Origin: Aphrophora alni
Taxonomy: Eukaryota; Arthropoda; Insecta; Hemiptera; Aphrophoridae
Direction of reading: 5' to 3'
DNA length: 64,000 nucleotides
NCBI GenBank assembly: GCA_963513935.1
Contig: OY740772.1
Coordinates: 103,373,340 to 103,437,339, forward strand
Made by a program: the position numbers and the translations under genes. Below are positions 33,303 to 46,335 of the stretch, in pieces. How positions within the stretch are numbered: position 1 is the stretch's first letter; each line of letters starts with the position of its first letter. The notes beneath the pieces are model-generated. The model did not search any database. It was not told the DNA's origin and saw nothing but the letters and a program-made list of their open reading frames with translations.

Positions 33303-35495
33303 AGTTTCAATTAATCATATTTCTTAATTTATATAGAAAAAAGTTTAGGCATGTTATACCAGACACTCACTCATAAAAGTTAAATTGAACGATTTACATA
33401 AAACTTTTAATTAAAACACTTCTTTTCTGGGTTGAAGTTACATGGCATCGTTTCACTGAAATCTCGTCTCCCGTTTTAAAATTAACCTCTTTTAGTTTTA
33501 TATTTTACTTTTATGAACGTAACAATTGTTTACTTCATCGTTAGTTCAAAACATTCTTTTCAAGTATATTTAGTTTTTGTTTAAAACACAGTTATTTGTT
33601 CTTTTTATATGCATTTTCCGGCTTACATAATGCACATCGTCTATTGCACCATATTACATGATCACGACTTTCCACTTTTGAAAGTTTATTTTTTATCAAA
33701 TAGAAACTAACTCACATTATTATATAACAGTACTTTTAAAACAACTCTTAGTTTCTCAAGAAAACACTTTCTTTCTATATTTCCACATTATCTCGGCAAA
33801 CATATTTATCCTCCGAGCGTACTCTCCCTTTGAATGTTAAGCTTGGACTGAATCCCTCTGGTTAGTAACAGCTTTCGTTTTTGTGTTCAAAATGTTAATA
33901 TTGCAATTTTCTCATAACTAAATTTATGCCTGTTTTAAATATTAACATACATATAATAAATTTCTCTGATCATTATGTACTAATTATTTTCTTTATTTAC
34001 TGTATTCTTTATTCATTTTATTCAAAAAACAAAATATGTTTCCTATTTGTTGCCTTGAGTCAAATGTATACCCCATTCCATTTAAGATTACTAAATTAAA
34101 AATGTACACTATTACAATCCTACAACCCATCTCATCCTTTACATTTATCCTTCATTATCCGAAATGACAGAATTTCCTTCCTGTCCATAATCCCTCTCCT
34201 ACATAATCCCTCTCGGCTCATTTCTATTTTCATCTCAATAATATTTTGAACATGATTCAATTTATTTTCCAGATTGGTGTTTGATGTGGAGTTTCCAACA
34301 ATTATAACAGACTGAATTTGCTGTATAATTTAGGCCGAGTAACAACTGTTTTGAATTATTATTAAAAAAATAAATAAGATAAAATTTAAAAAAATAAAAT
34401 ATGGCAAGTATTTGATGCTACAAACTGTTTTTATAAATAAACTCGAAGTTTTGGTTGTAAAAAGTTATGTTGTAGTTATTTATAATACAACTCTTCCAAC
34501 TTGTATACTTTGTCCTTTGTTCCTAAACTTTCTTGGCTAGACACTAGTATCAATCAAATTCATCTGCTGTAGCGTACTACGCTCAGATTATAAAATAATA
34601 GGTTTATGTGTTCTTTATAATATAGTCTGTATAAGCAATATTTTTGTTTTGTTTTATATTCGTTTTGGCAATATGTAAACGCCAGTTGAATTTAAAAACA
34701 CTTAAGTGAGAGAAGAGTCTAAAAACAAAAAGATTGCTGGGATATCATTATTTGGTATTTATAAATCCATTATTATTAAAATCAACCAATCATAATGTGT
34801 TTCATTTCAGATAACTACACAGATTTTTTGTTATATAGCTAGAATGAATGTGACCAAAACCAAGGTGGTAAGAAAATAGAAACTAAGCCCAATTTGCAAT
34901 GGAAAAGTTATTTTTATATACAAACATGTTTACTAAATAAAAAATAATTTTTTCATGAGATCATTCTAACATCAGCAGCTTTACAAACATGCCTTTGACT
35001 TCGGATAACTTTAGTATTTTTTAAAGACATCTTTAAAATTGTAGTTGTAAGCTAAATCTATCATTTTATCCACTTTTTTTCACACTGGAGATAAATTCTA
35101 GTGTACTTAAAAAAGATAATACAATTAATTTCCTTTGTCGTATTTTACAGACTATGTATATAATCAATAAATATAAAAGAATATTTTGTTACAAGACTAA
35201 AACTAAATTGTAAAAAGAAGCAATTGAACACACACATTGTTAATCAAATTAAATATCCATTTTTTAATATGATTTAGTTAAAAACATCAACGGAAGTAAT
35301 AAAAATTGTTAAATAAACTCTAGTTGCTATTGTTCCAAGTAACTAAGTTATCGGTTAATAAAAAACAAAATATATCAATCCACAAAAATTATAAAAAACA
35401 GAACAACCCTTGTCTTAATTTAGTTAAATAATAGTTTATATCATCACTAATTCATATATAAAACACTACATGCACACATTTAAAACATTACTTAC
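33303..35495 (+). other. Rest of copy 1 without recognised genes
   Basis: AT-rich. A block at 34811-34866 has acceptor TTTCATTTCAG and ends at AAGGTG|GTAAGA with an open frame (ITTQIFCYIARMNVT...), so it could be a small exon on the plus strand; no family is recognised. Confidence 0.35.
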
Positions 35496-35691
35496 CATCA
35501 TCCAAACGATTACAAAACATACCTCTAAGATCATTTATACAAGCCATCATGAGACAGAGACTCGTCCGTTGAGGAGGAGCCAGTAGACAGCTTGACCTTA
35601 GAGAAAACAATAGGGACCATATGGGTTTGCCAAATCGTTTTCCCAATGGTACAGTTCTTTGGCACTGCTTTTCTTCTACAGTTACGTTCAT
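35496..35691 (-). CDS. Possible minus-strand exon ending in a strong donor (copy 1)
   Basis: A frame from an ATG at 35691 runs 65 codons to GATGATG|GTAAGTAATG, a consensus donor, with basic, cysteine-containing text (MNVTVEEKQCQRTVPLGK...CNRLDD). A second overlapping frame is also open (KLSTGSSSTDESLSHDG), so the coding frame is not settled. Copy 2 keeps the donor and the frame. I do not recognise the protein; it may be a 5' exon of a gene or chance. Confidence 0.25.
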
Positions 35692-36824
35692 TTAAGGCAG
35701 TCGGAAAAACCATAGATACTGCATTTTTTCCTCAGTCGAAAAGAGCATAATTTATATATATATATATACACACAAAAATACATTCATAGCTGCTGCTAAA
35801 CAGATTATCAGAAATTTCTCTACATAAACAATGTTTTTTCCCAAATAAATGTAATGGAAATCTTTCCCCTCAAATTGCAAGAAACTTCAATTTAAAACTA
35901 ATATTTATTTTTGTTCTGGGTTATTACTATTATTACAGGGGAAATAATTAATACCATTGAAGCAAAATGTGTTTTAAAAATAAATATCTCAGTACCGCTG
36001 ATATAATATTAATGTATCCATTAGACTACACATGTTTAAATTATTAAAAGGAAAAAACTACTTATTTACATAACTCTATTAGCATTCCAAGATGTCAATA
36101 GCCATGTGCAGGAAGCTGTTTGAATTGACAACCGCACTACTCTAGCTCTCCTATTGGCTGTTACCCAGCGGAGATGATTCGTGGCGCATAGTATAAACAA
36201 TAGTGTTGAGGTTTCCTCTATTGAATTTATTTAAACTGTACATATGATTTGCAATAAACCAATTATGTAGGTTAATCTTAAAGGTCTTTATTTTTTGTAC
36301 AGGCCTTAATCCTAAATTACAGTAGTTGTTTTAAGCGACTTGGTCAATCTATAATAGGGAACATCAACAATAAATCATTCTAGTTTAATAACTAGTTTTG
36401 GAAAAATCAGAATATTAAAAAAAAGTTTTTTTAAATGATAATTAGCAAAAATATATACCGGGTGTCCCACGGAAAAACTTTCAGGATGTATTCTACTGTT
36501 AAAAATAAAGAGAAAAAGTTCATATAAATACCTAAAATGGTTAGTTTTCTATCTAGCTACCATTTTTTATTTTGAACAAAAAAATTCTTGTTTTGAACAG
36601 CAAATGATAGAGTTGAAATTTTTACTTGGTACTATAAAGACCCAATTTGAGAAAAAATATCAACAGATTTCCTTTCAAAATGGCTGCCATTTAAAACGTT
36701 TAACATAGAATATTTAGAAAACCGTTAATTTTACCAAAAAAAAAAAAGTAGAAGAGACAAAAAGGTTTCCTCATGGCGCATAGAATGGTTAAAAAAAAAA
36801 GTTTTCTCCAGGTTAAAGAATAAT

Positions 36825-37914
36825 TGTGTTGTTCACGAGAAAGTGGAAACATAATTTCTTGGTAATTCTACACAATATGAGAGATTAGCCTTGAACAAAA
36901 ATTGTCTGTGATTTTTAATTTCATTCCGAATTGATTGATATAAAAAAAAAACTACACAAATTTTAAAAACAGTTTTTTATTAAAACAACAGAAAAAATAG
37001 GCAGAAAACCATTTTATTTTGAGTTCTTCGATTAATGTAAATAATGTCTATACAAATTTTAATTAAAACAACAGACACAACATAGGCAGAAAATCATTTT
37101 ATTTTGTACAATTTAAATTATAAATGATAACAAACATCAGTTACAGTAATTGTTTAAATTTCCTCCTTCACAATGTTAGATAGCACTCTGTCCAATGTAA
37201 GAGGATTAATTTGATTTTTTTTAAATATACATTGAAGAATTTAATTTTGAAACCACTGGTCAAACCTACAAATTTGGTATCTCAATTGATAGACTGTTCA
37301 CATAGACATCTCCAGTTTCTTCTATTTTTTGGTAGGCTATATAATATAATTTTTTTCCTAAATTTAGGGCTAGGTAAAAATTTTTCACTTATTTGAGGGG
37401 AAAAAAAGATTCAATAAGAAGATTTGCTAAGGCTGTTATTGAAAACAATAATCTAAAATAACCAATGTTTAGAAGATTATCATATTTGAAATTAACTTAA
37501 TTTTAGGTATATATTTAAGTACTTAACACAGTTATACATAACCACAAAAAGAAACATGGTTCACTTCATTAACCAAGGAAAATTACATTTATAATACATA
37601 TAATAAGGGGGGAAATAAGAAGAAGGTAACAAAGAGGAAGTATAATAATAATACATAGAGTATAAACAACAGTTATCACAACTTTTTTGTTATATCACTT
37701 AACTTCTGATCACTAATCGAAAGTAAAAGTTTCTGGTTGTGTATTTTATTTTTTTGTTCCAAATTTCACTAATTTATATTGCTAATGAAATGAAATTGTA
37801 AAAGCTTTTTAGTTCAATAGTTGTAATAGTTTTACCAAATTCCAACAGAATGCGTAGGGACTACCAAAAATGACTAATAGTTGTGGTAATTAATGAACAA
37901 TCTGATGAAGGGAG
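36825..37914. other. AT-rich stretch, nothing recognised
   Basis: A short internal similarity (ATTTTAATTAAAACAACAGA at two places near 36975 and 37055) suggests a small local duplication. No gene found. Confidence 0.4.
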
Positions 37915-38148
37915 AAAATCTTGCAGGGCCAGCCTAAGGTAGGCATTCCTCAATGTCTAACCAGTCCTGATGTCCGAGAAGGTCACTGCTCCTCACTAAA
38001 GGAATTTAATGACCCATATGACAGCTCGATGTCGGGCAGTTAAATTGACACTACTGACCCATCTGCCACTACCAACGAACGGCCTTTTAAGGTCGTTTGA
38101 AAGAAGAGGAAGAAGGAGTTAATTTTTGACTCAGACAGGTTCAGTAAG
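37915..38148 (+). other. Probable LINE 5' UTR
   Basis: GC content rises abruptly at about 37925 and stays high through the following gag-like frame. The text (GGCCAGCCTAAGG ... CCGAGAAGGTCACTGC) has no repeats in the window and directly precedes the LINE ORF1 on the same strand. Confidence 0.45.
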
Positions 38149-38990
38149 GTGAATAAGCGTGCAATGGACTCTGGAACCTTTAAGGCTCCACAGCACTTTG
38201 CAAACGCCATAGCGCTTAATCAGGACGCTCCGACAGGAAGTATTGGGGTATCAGCCCAGATTCCTCCTATTACCATCTACCCAGACAACATCAGGCTGGT
38301 GGAAATCAACCGTCAATTTAAAGCTAAGTACAACCCATATTTCTATATGGCGGTAAAGGTGAAGGACGGAGTGTGACTCCAAACCTCGACCTACAATGAT
38401 TACATCAACCTACAGAGGTTCTTGGATAAAAACAATGTCCGTCACCATATATATATCGTCTGTCGAATGAATGGACATACTCATCTGAGGTGAAAACTGA
38501 TCTGGAGAGCCGGGGTATTAAGGTACTAACGGTATCTCAAATGCATGGGCACTACAACAGGAAGCCCCTCCCAAGGTTTCTGGTAGAGCTGCCTTCTGAT
38601 AAGGTTGCCAGCACTGTCCTAGACCTGAAGGAGGTACTCTGTATGAAGGTATGCGCCGAGGCCTATAAGCCCCCCCCCAATACACCTACCCAGTGTTTTA
38701 AGTGCCAATGGTTTGGCCATACGACAAGCTGTTATAAGGCCAAGCCCACGGGGTGTAAAATGTGGGCAGGAACATAACTAAAAAAATGTGAACCCTCAAG
38801 GGAGAACTTCAAGTGCGTCCTTTGTGGGAAGTCGCACACCGCGAATTATCGTGGATGTGAGGCCGATAAACAAGCAGCACGAGGCATCAATGCCAGGTAG
38901 GAAAAGGCAAATATTGACTCTGCCAAGCCAACTCCACACACCAGGCCCCCTGCCACCCCCAACATACAAGGCTAAATGATTCGTATGTTC
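38149..38990 (+). pseudogene. LINE ORF1 (gag-like) with zinc knuckles, broken
   Basis: Three consecutive frames form one gag-like protein. The first part has IPPITIYPDNIRLVEINRQF (about codon 40), followed by a TGA. The second has PRFLVELPSDKVASTVLDLK and the first knuckle CFKCQWFGHTTSCYKAKPTG, matching the PRE_C2HC-plus-CCHC layout of Jockey-type ORF1. The third continues in another frame with FKCVLCGKSHTANYRGCEAD. Such proteins bind the element RNA and escort it to the chromosomes. One nonsense codon and at least two frameshifts make it inactive. Confidence 0.8.
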
Positions 38991-39461
38991 AAAAATCTAT
39001 TCAGAAGGTTGCATCAACATCACAGGCACCAACGACAGTTCCATTAAGAAACTAATGTACCCATAGCCCCAAAGGAGAAGGCTCAGGTTTCTCTAAAGGA
39101 GAAGGTAATACTTGCTCTTAAAGAGCAGCCAAAGCCTGCACCCAGGGAGCGGAGGACCCAGTGCACCAGGTCCGGTACCTCTCCATGTGCGCTGAGGTGA
39201 CACAACCACAGACAAACACATTCATAACCACTCTATCCCAGAACACTACAACACAGCTCAATTCAGGCACACCCAACTCCAACACGTATTCACTCCAAAC
39301 CCCCATTGAATCCGTCCTAAGAATGCTAAACCTAGCTTTCACTTGGGACGCATTTCTCCCTGCTTTCCTATAACTTCTATTATCCCTAATGACTACCCCT
39401 AACACTACCTTTTCATCCTTCCTGACTTCCCTCCTCAATACTATTAAGTCCGTATATAATA

Positions 39462-41530
39462 ATGGACAATAAACTACCTGTACTATTTTGGAATGCTCAA
39501 GGCATTAAAAACAAAAAATTAGAATTTCTTCGCTATATGCAAAGAAATAACTATAAAATAACTTTAATTTCAGAAACACAGCTAGAACCACACAATAAAT
39601 TTACTCTTAAAAATTTTAAAATATACCGCACAGACGAACAAACAGTGCCGGAGGTGGTATGGCTGTACTAATACATAAGCATATAAAACATGTTGAAATT
39701 TTGTTGCACACACTAATACACATTGAAGCTACGGCTATCAAGCTTGAGCTCAATGGCAGCCACACTACACTCATTTCAGCGTACAATCCCCTGGGTATTA
39801 CACCTAATATAGACAAAACTCCTGTTAGCTTCTAACAAAGTTGTCATCGCCGGGGACTTAATTCAGAACACAAATGCTGGAGCTGCAGACATAGAAATTC
39901 AAGTGGGGGAATCCTTTTACCGCTACATCGAATAAAACAATGTTATACTACTGGCTCCCACTGAACCAACACACCTTAGCAATCACAACAGAGGACATCC
40001 TTGACTTGGTTGTTGCTAAGGGTTTGACGGTATCATCGCAACTGCACATAGATAGGGATCTGAATTCAGATCACTATCCTGTCATAATGGCGGTAGCTGG
40101 CAATCCTATTAGCAAGGTGCTGAACTACAGACTTGCTGATTGGGAGATGTTCTGTTAGTAAGTGGATGGCTTGTTACCTAACTCTGATGAGGTTCTGTCT
40201 CCTCAGGACATTGACAATGCTGTTTATAAACTAACGGCAGCCATACAGGACGTGACGAAAGCTGTAGTGATGATTATATGCCAGCCTTGGCACCACACGT
40301 TCATACCACGACACATACTTGCGCGCATCAAGCGCCGCAATAGGCTAAGAAGGACATTACAGCAGGGAATAAATAGATGTACACCACGTACACAACTAAA
40401 TTGTCTCAAGAGATTAATTAAGATAGAACTAACTGAATTTCGAGCTAAGGCTTACAAGTTGAATTGGTCAGTCTAGATGTCAGTGAGAAACCTGTATGGC
40501 CACTTGTAAAATATTTTACATGTGCACCTATGTGCTATCCCCCACTAATAGGCCCTCATGGACAGGTGGGGGACCCGGATGACAAGGTAAATCTATTTGC
40601 AGACACCCTGGAACAAGCGTTTCAACCAAATACTTAGCCCTCTGACCCAGTTTTCACTTCTAACAACACTTTACAATTCGCCTACTATCCTCACCAACAC
40701 TCTATACACAAAACAACCCTTACAGAAATTAAGAGGGCGATTTCACACACAAATGCCAGGAAAGCTCCTGGGCCAGAAACTATTGGAAATACAACACTCA
40801 AAAACTTATCGGAGAAAGCGCTCAGGTTCTTTATAAACATATTATGTAATGCAATTCTCCGCACTCAACATTTCCCTGCTGCTTGGAAAGAAGCTAAAAT
40901 ATTAGTATTTCCCAAGCTGGGTAAGGACAAGCATAGGCCCGAATCCTACAGACGCATTAGTTTGCTCAATACAATGAGCAAGGTCTTTGAGAAGATCCTG
41001 CTCACGTATCAACAAACATATATACACACACAACATCTTGAGGCCGGAGCAATTCGGTTTCAGAACCAAATACTCCACAACACTTCAACTGCTAAGAGTT
41101 GTTGAATACGCTACCAGGGGTTTTAATGATAATCAATCAACCGGGTCAGTATTCCTGGACATTGAAAAGGCCTTTGATAGGGTTTGGCACAGTGGTCTCA
41201 TAGACAAACTTAGGCAATACAACTTCCCAGACGGGCTGATACACTTAGGTCTTACCTAGCAGACCGCAAGCACAGGGTTGATGTAGACCTAACAACATCC
41301 ACACAGAGGACAATACAAGCTGGCGTGCCTCAAGGTTTGCTCATAGGGCCCGTATTGTTCATTATATACATCAACGACATTCCAACACTTGTCTTGATAA
41401 CACCAATGTGGCTATATATGCTGACGACACCGCGATATCCGCATAGTCATGGCAACCATGTATGATCTACAGTAGGTTACAAACTTCACTAACCAATACA
41501 GAGCCTGGAGAGTAAAGGTAAATGTGTCAG
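39462..41530 (+). pseudogene. LINE ORF2: AP endonuclease and reverse transcriptase, broken and 3'-truncated
   Basis: It opens MDNKLPVLFWNAQGIKNKKL, the endonuclease start (NxxG.......), with ISETQLEP giving the catalytic E. VVIAGDL at about 39842 and DLNSDHYPVIMAV at about 40055 (SDHxPV) are later endonuclease motifs. The reverse transcriptase shows FGFRTKYSTTLQLL, GSVFLDIEKAFDRVWHSGLI (motif A), IQAGVPQGLLIGPVLFIIYI (motif B) and a degraded YADDTA near 41420. At least five frameshifts or stops separate the pieces. Text ends in the thumb region near 41560; no RNase H or poly-A tail follows, so the 3' end was lost. The clade is most likely Jockey-like. Confidence 0.85.
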
Positions 41531-41559
41531 GTGCCAGGCGCTTTTGCTCTCTAAAAGAA

Positions 41560-42509
41560 ACTGACACACCATTAATATGCCCTTATGCTTATTCAACGCA
41601 ATATCTTTGTGTATTAGCTTCATTGACGCCTACACAAATATTACATTACAAATTATTTATTTATTTTAGGTAAAAAAAGGTTAAAAATTAGGTTAAAAAA
41701 CTATTTTATTCTTGACTTTTCTTTAACTTCTAGTGTGTTCATGAGATATAGATGATAAAGTACATCTTCATCCACTTACCACTTTAGTTAAGTTTTGTTA
41801 TGCTGTATTATATGAAACTAATAACTCGTATTAATCTTTTATGGCATTATCTCTTGTGTTTTGTGTGAAAGTAATTCATAAGTTAATTTTTTTGACAAAT
41901 TATTTTTATATTATGATTTTCATGATTTGTGTACATTTTTAAATCATATAAGAAGCTTTTTTTTCACTGCACTGTATATTTCTCATATTTTTTGTTATGT
42001 GAAAGTAATTTGTAAGGTTTTGATAATATGTTTTTGTTTATTTTATAATTTGTTTATATTTTATCATGTAATAAGTACCTTCAATTTACTGAACTACACA
42101 TTTCTCTTATGTTTATATTCCTATTATTAAATTAACATTTGTTGTCAAAAAGTGACGATAAAAATTAAATTAAAAAGGAGTTATAATGTCTATACATAAA
42201 ATTTTCTTTTATAAAATCTTAAATATGCACCACAAGAACCTGCTATGTGCAAACATTAATAAAATGTACATTTGTTATGAAATGTGAGGCAAGTCAGAAA
42301 TAAATTAAATCCTAAAATATATAATGCAATCAATGATTACCATTAATAGTTAAAGAGATTTTGAAAAATATATTTTTTAACATTTTTCATCTTTCCAGGT
42401 TTTATAAAAACAATGAAATATAGACTCAATCTAAAAACAAGTTTTAGAGAAGTATTAACTATGATAGTGGAAAGAACTGAAATTTTCTTGTAGTGTAAAA
42501 GGATGTAGA
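41560..42509. other. AT-rich stretch, nothing recognised
   Basis: T-rich sequence with no supported gene; the frame at 41927-42130 is phenylalanine- and leucine-rich from T runs. Confidence 0.45.
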
Positions 42510-43341
42510 CAGTGGCATAAATAGCACCCCGCAACCCCAGCCGTGCAGGGGTGCGTGGCAAGTCAAGGAGTGCTGCAACCTGGGCACATACAAAATATAT
42601 AAAGGAATTCAAAAACTAAAATGTAGTAAACATATTATCATCAAAATATATTTTATAGTGAACATCTTAATAAAACTGTTCCAAAAATAATATAACCATG
42701 GATCAAAAGTTTGAAACCGTAATCATTATGGTTGTGCAGTCTGTTTACTACCAGTTAACAATAATGCCGCTCTGCCTTAACTTATCAAGACTTATTTGAG
42801 GAATACGTTATCTAACCCCAGAGAGAGTTCTCTAGTAGTTTTGAGCACTGAACATGACCGGGCTCATGCTATCAACCTTAACACGTTAGCCAATAAGTAT
42901 TTTCACATGAAGGAAAGAAGAGGTTTTAAATAATTGTAATTTTAATAACTTACAAGATTTTCGTAAATAATAACCTCGATGTTTGAAGTTGCAGTCTTTC
43001 TATCCCATTTATAGTTGATAAAATAGTTTAAACTTAAAGCTTGCTTGTTCTATTGAGTGTGATACTTCATAGCATTGGCATGTTTAATTACAATTCTAAC
43101 AACAGATAGTTTGGTTATAAAAAGAATGTTCTATACTTAAATAAATTTAGTTTCAATTCAATTTGGAGTAAAAATTATGTCTAATTACTACTAGGTAGTT
43201 TTGTTACATATAAGACGGTGGGGTGAGATTGCTTACGGGTGAAGAGGGGTCATCTAAAGCTACAAGTTGCGACTTCGTTTTGGGGGGAGGGCGCCATTCT
43301 TGTATCTGCGGATGGGTGGAATCAATGTAGTTATGCCACTG
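42510..43341. mobile_element. Non-autonomous hAT-like element
   Basis: The left end CAGTGGCATAAATAGCACCCC and the reverse complement of the right end, CAGTGGCATAACTACATT, share 11 bp exactly and TA shortly after. CAGxGGCxTAA termini and GC-rich subterminal text with ACCCC/GGGGTGC are typical of hAT elements. The eight-base flanks (GATGTAGA left, GATAATCA right) agree only partly, so the target duplication is decayed or the boundary is off. There is no transposase inside 832 bp. The hAT tail at 3.5 kb shows that this superfamily has been active in the genome. Confidence 0.6.
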
Positions 43342-44756
43342 GATAATCAAATCTTAATTCAAGAGAGATATGAAATCATTCATCACTATTTGTAACGTTT
43401 AGTAGAACCAATCACCTATAAGCATTTTGGTGTTTTTACAATCACTGAGAGAATCACAAATCGTTGAATCACTGATCGTTACTTGTTTTAATGCAAGAAG
43501 AATCCACTCAGCAGTTATGCAGTCAGTTTGTAGTTGTACACTCACACTGGCTGTAGCGTAAAATTTACAGTGCTCGATTTAAAAATAAGTTCAAAGATGC
43601 ATGTCCTAGCTGTTCATTTATTATCTGACCTTAGAATAAATTTTCCAGGGAATATGTAACTATTTAATATTTTAATTTTGTGATTATCAAAATTCACTTT
43701 CTATGATGAATGGTTAGAAATCTCAATAAATAGTGAATATAATAATTAGTGAAAATAATATATATATATATATATATATTCAATCTAGAGGTTTCCTGAT
43801 TTATTTTGAGTTATGTTATTAATTTTTTATTTTCACTCAAATTATTGAAAATGTCTTGTTTCAGGTTTCTGCAGAGTCTCAAGCAAAGTGCTTTGGGACA
43901 AGGGTGAGTGCAGAACACGGTATAATCCCCGGGATACCGAAATTTTTATAATTCTTTCCTTACTACGTGTTTGGAAAGTGAAAAATCATGACAGCAACTT
44001 TGTTTCCATCACTACCTTTGTGTTTTTAAATTTTGTTTCCGTTTTTGTTGGTTTTTTTAATGGAGCTTACCTTAAAAACACACTTTGTATTTATTTGTTT
44101 ATTTCAGGTAGTCTCAATTTTCATATTTTGTTCAGATTGTATTTTCAGATCAGGAGAAGCCCACCCCTGAAGATAGTTAAGTTACATTTAAGTTTCCACC
44201 CAACTTCTGATCCTCCTCACACACAAAGGTTTTGATGGAATTCCCTGAGATGTAATGAAATGGAAGTTCGGTATTCTATCCATGCCAAATTTTCATTTTT
44301 ATTCTGAAAAATGCTTTGAAGTTTAAATATAAAATATTTTAAACATAATTCATAATTAAAACACAGAAAAATGTTTAAAATCGTTTTTAAAGTGTTTATA
44401 AAATTGAAGTTTCTCCCTACAAAGTTGGCTGCTTGATCCCTCCACTATAATTTAAGTCTTGCTTTCAGTTTCTCATTCAACAATTATAGTAGATATTTAT
44501 AAAACAAAACTAAATAAATAAGCGTTTTAAACAATTTCTCAAATTTTAATAGTAGCACACAAAAATTTGAAAAATTAAAGATTTTGAATATTTATTATTT
44601 TTTAAATTTTATTATCATTTATTTTTTTGTATCATGACCAATCTACAGATCGACTAATGATTTACATATCCTGTGTGAACATGAGCAGGACAATTACCAC
44701 ACAAGAATTTCTCTAACAGTTACAAGATACTTGTAACAGCACTAAAACAGTTCATG
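43342..44756 (+). other. Mostly non-coding, with micro-exon-like blocks
   Basis: TTGTTTCAG at 43864 precedes 39 bp ending AAGG|GTGAGTGC. TATTTTCAG at about 44151 precedes ATCAGGAGAAGCCCACCCCT and a weak GTTAAG donor. The texts would encode FLQSLKQSALGQG and QEKPTPED. A TA tract lies at about 43759-43780. No long frame is credible; the frame at 43888-44235 crosses these splice signals. Confidence 0.3.
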
Positions 44757-45590
44757 TGGTTTCACTCTCTTAAGGCGACGCACATTGTCCGTCACTTGAA
44801 GCACTGTTTCCATTTCAGTATTGTCATGTCTGAGTAGACGCTGGTTATGTTTAATTGCATTCTTCTTTATTTCATCTACGACCTAATGGACGTGCAGATC
44901 TCGATGCAAATCCTTATTCCTCACATACCACGGTGCATTTACAATTAATTCCACATAGCACCATATTTTGAAAGTTCTGTATCATGGTTATATTGGATGT
45001 ATTCGTGCAGCCCCATAACTGGATTCCATATGTCCAAATAGGCTTCAGTATCAGTTTATAGATTATTAGTTTATTCTCAACAGTAAGTTCAGAATTGAGT
45101 CCGATCAGCCAATATAATTTTCTATATTTTATATCAAGCTCCTCTTTCTTTTTTTTAACATGTGCCTTCCATCTAAGTCTTGTGTCTAGCGTCATTCCCA
45201 GATATTTTACTACTTTAGAATGTGGTATTACTTGGTTATTTATCGTAATAAGATACAGAACTGTTTTCTTATACGTAAGATTTATATGGGTTGACTTTGT
45301 TTCATTGAGTTTCATTCACCAACATCCTGTCCAATTGTTTACATTGTTAATTGTCTTCTGTAATCTGCCTGTAGCAACCCCAACATCATCATCAACAGCA
45401 AGGACAGCAGTATCATCAGCAAATGTAGCTATTACTGTGTCTTCATCATGCGGGATATCTTGAGTATACAATAAGTATAAAATAGATCCTAGGACACTTC
45501 CCTGCGGAACACCAGCAGTTATTCTTTTCAATTCTGAATAATCTCTTCCATGCCTAACACGAAAATATCTTTCGATTTTGAATATGAATC
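44757..45590 (-). pseudogene. 5'-truncated Jockey-type LINE, reverse transcriptase to C-terminus
   Basis: On the minus strand YFRVRHGRDYSELKRI leads to ITAGVPQGSVLGSILYLLYT (motif B), ATFADDTAVLA (the catalytic box, F in place of Y) and NNWTGCW. Then, in the next frame, KVVKYLGMTLDTRLRWKAHV, LKPIWTYGIQLWG and finally VRRLKRVKPHEL at about 44790-44760, the usual Jockey C-terminus. One stop and frame change at 45315 and another in the tail break it. It starts abruptly at about 45590 beside an A/T tract, the usual 5' truncation of LINE copies. Better preserved than the LINE at 38-41.5 kb and probably a different family. Confidence 0.88.
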
Positions 45591-45984
45591 ATTTTTTTTT
45601 AATATATAATTTTTAAGTATAAAGAAAAGTAGTAGTTTTGTATTAAAAAATTAATATTGTTTATCTAATGATATTAAATATTATGTCTGGTAGTCTATAT
45701 ATTTTGGATATAAATAATTGCAATTTAAAAAATATTTAAAGTTCTAGTTATATTTAATGTAATAATTAATTTTGTTAAATCTGCTATCTTTGTTGAGTTT
45801 TGAAATGGAGCAAGTTAGTTTTAATTATTTTAAGTTTTGTGTATCAATGTATATGTTTGTGTATGTATTTCTCTTTCAGGCCACCTACACACCCGGCTCA
45901 GCAGAAGGGTGAGTATAATCTTCTGTTGAGTCCATCGCACTAACAACACCTAGGCCTTAACATTTAGTGATCTAGATCATTGAT
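45591..45984 (+). other. Non-coding, one micro-exon-like block at 45881-45909
   Basis: CTCTTTCAG at 45880 precedes 29 bp ending AGAAGG|GTGAGTATAA; in one frame the text is PPTHPAQQK. Both splice signals are good, but 29 bp alone proves nothing. Confidence 0.3.
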
Positions 45985-46095
45985 GGGTTTACCCAGCAAG
46001 GGTGATACGTCATTTCCTCTTGTTAGGTTTACCTAGCAAGGGTTGTATGTCCTCGCCTTGGTTGGATCTACTCAACAAGTGTTTTTATGTCCTTT
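45985..46095 (+). repeat. Imperfect tandem repeat, three units of about 35-50 bp
   Basis: GGTTTACC.AGCAAGGG and ATGTCC/ACGTC recur (about 45988, 46027 and, more diverged, 46062). Non-coding. Confidence 0.6.
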
Positions 46096-46261
46096 TGTTG
46101 ATGTCTAGTTACAACATTTATCACACACTTGAACAAATTGTCCAAGTGTACACCACTTTTGTTACACTTCTTCAGGCGTAAGTCCTCGACACTTTAGAGG
46201 CAGCATTAGTTCTCGGGTTGAAATTAAATTAGATAATAAGAATGCGCGGCCCCTGTTAGAA

Positions 46262-46335
46262 ATATTAGGGTGTACTTTTTGTTAGGATGTGTTTTTTGTT
46301 AGGATGTACTTTTTGTTAGGATGTTTTTGTTTCAG
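46262..46335 (+). repeat. Tandem repeat of about 18 bp, four units
   Basis: TTAGGATGTACTTTTTG or close variants occur four times in a row, ending at a TTTTGTTTCAG acceptor-like site. Confidence 0.75.

Larger units (their letters stand above)
28362..36824 (+). repeat. Duplicated segment, copy 1
   Basis: From TTAGCATTTTTAATTTATGT at 28362 the sequence runs parallel to copy 2 from 54428, with scattered substitutions and small indels, up to the point where copy 2 leaves the window. It may continue beyond 36824. Copy 1 specific: a 141-bp insertion at 33151-33291, two additional 21-bp units in the minisatellite, and an 11-bp indel near 33050. It lacks the piggyBac of copy 2; the empty TTAA site is at about 35241-35244. 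Confidence 0.9.

Noticed and set aside
37902..37920. CTGATGA..GAAA just before the LINE at 38 kb
   Set aside because: The four-base spacer cannot form helix II, and the flanks do not pair.
39118..39438. 106-codon minus-strand frame over the LINE
   Set aside because: Opposite-strand image of the ORF1-ORF2 junction; no motif.
38149..41530. Considered as a host gene with zinc knuckles and a nuclease domain
   Set aside because: The domain order gag, AP endonuclease, reverse transcriptase is that of a LINE, and many frame breaks show decay.
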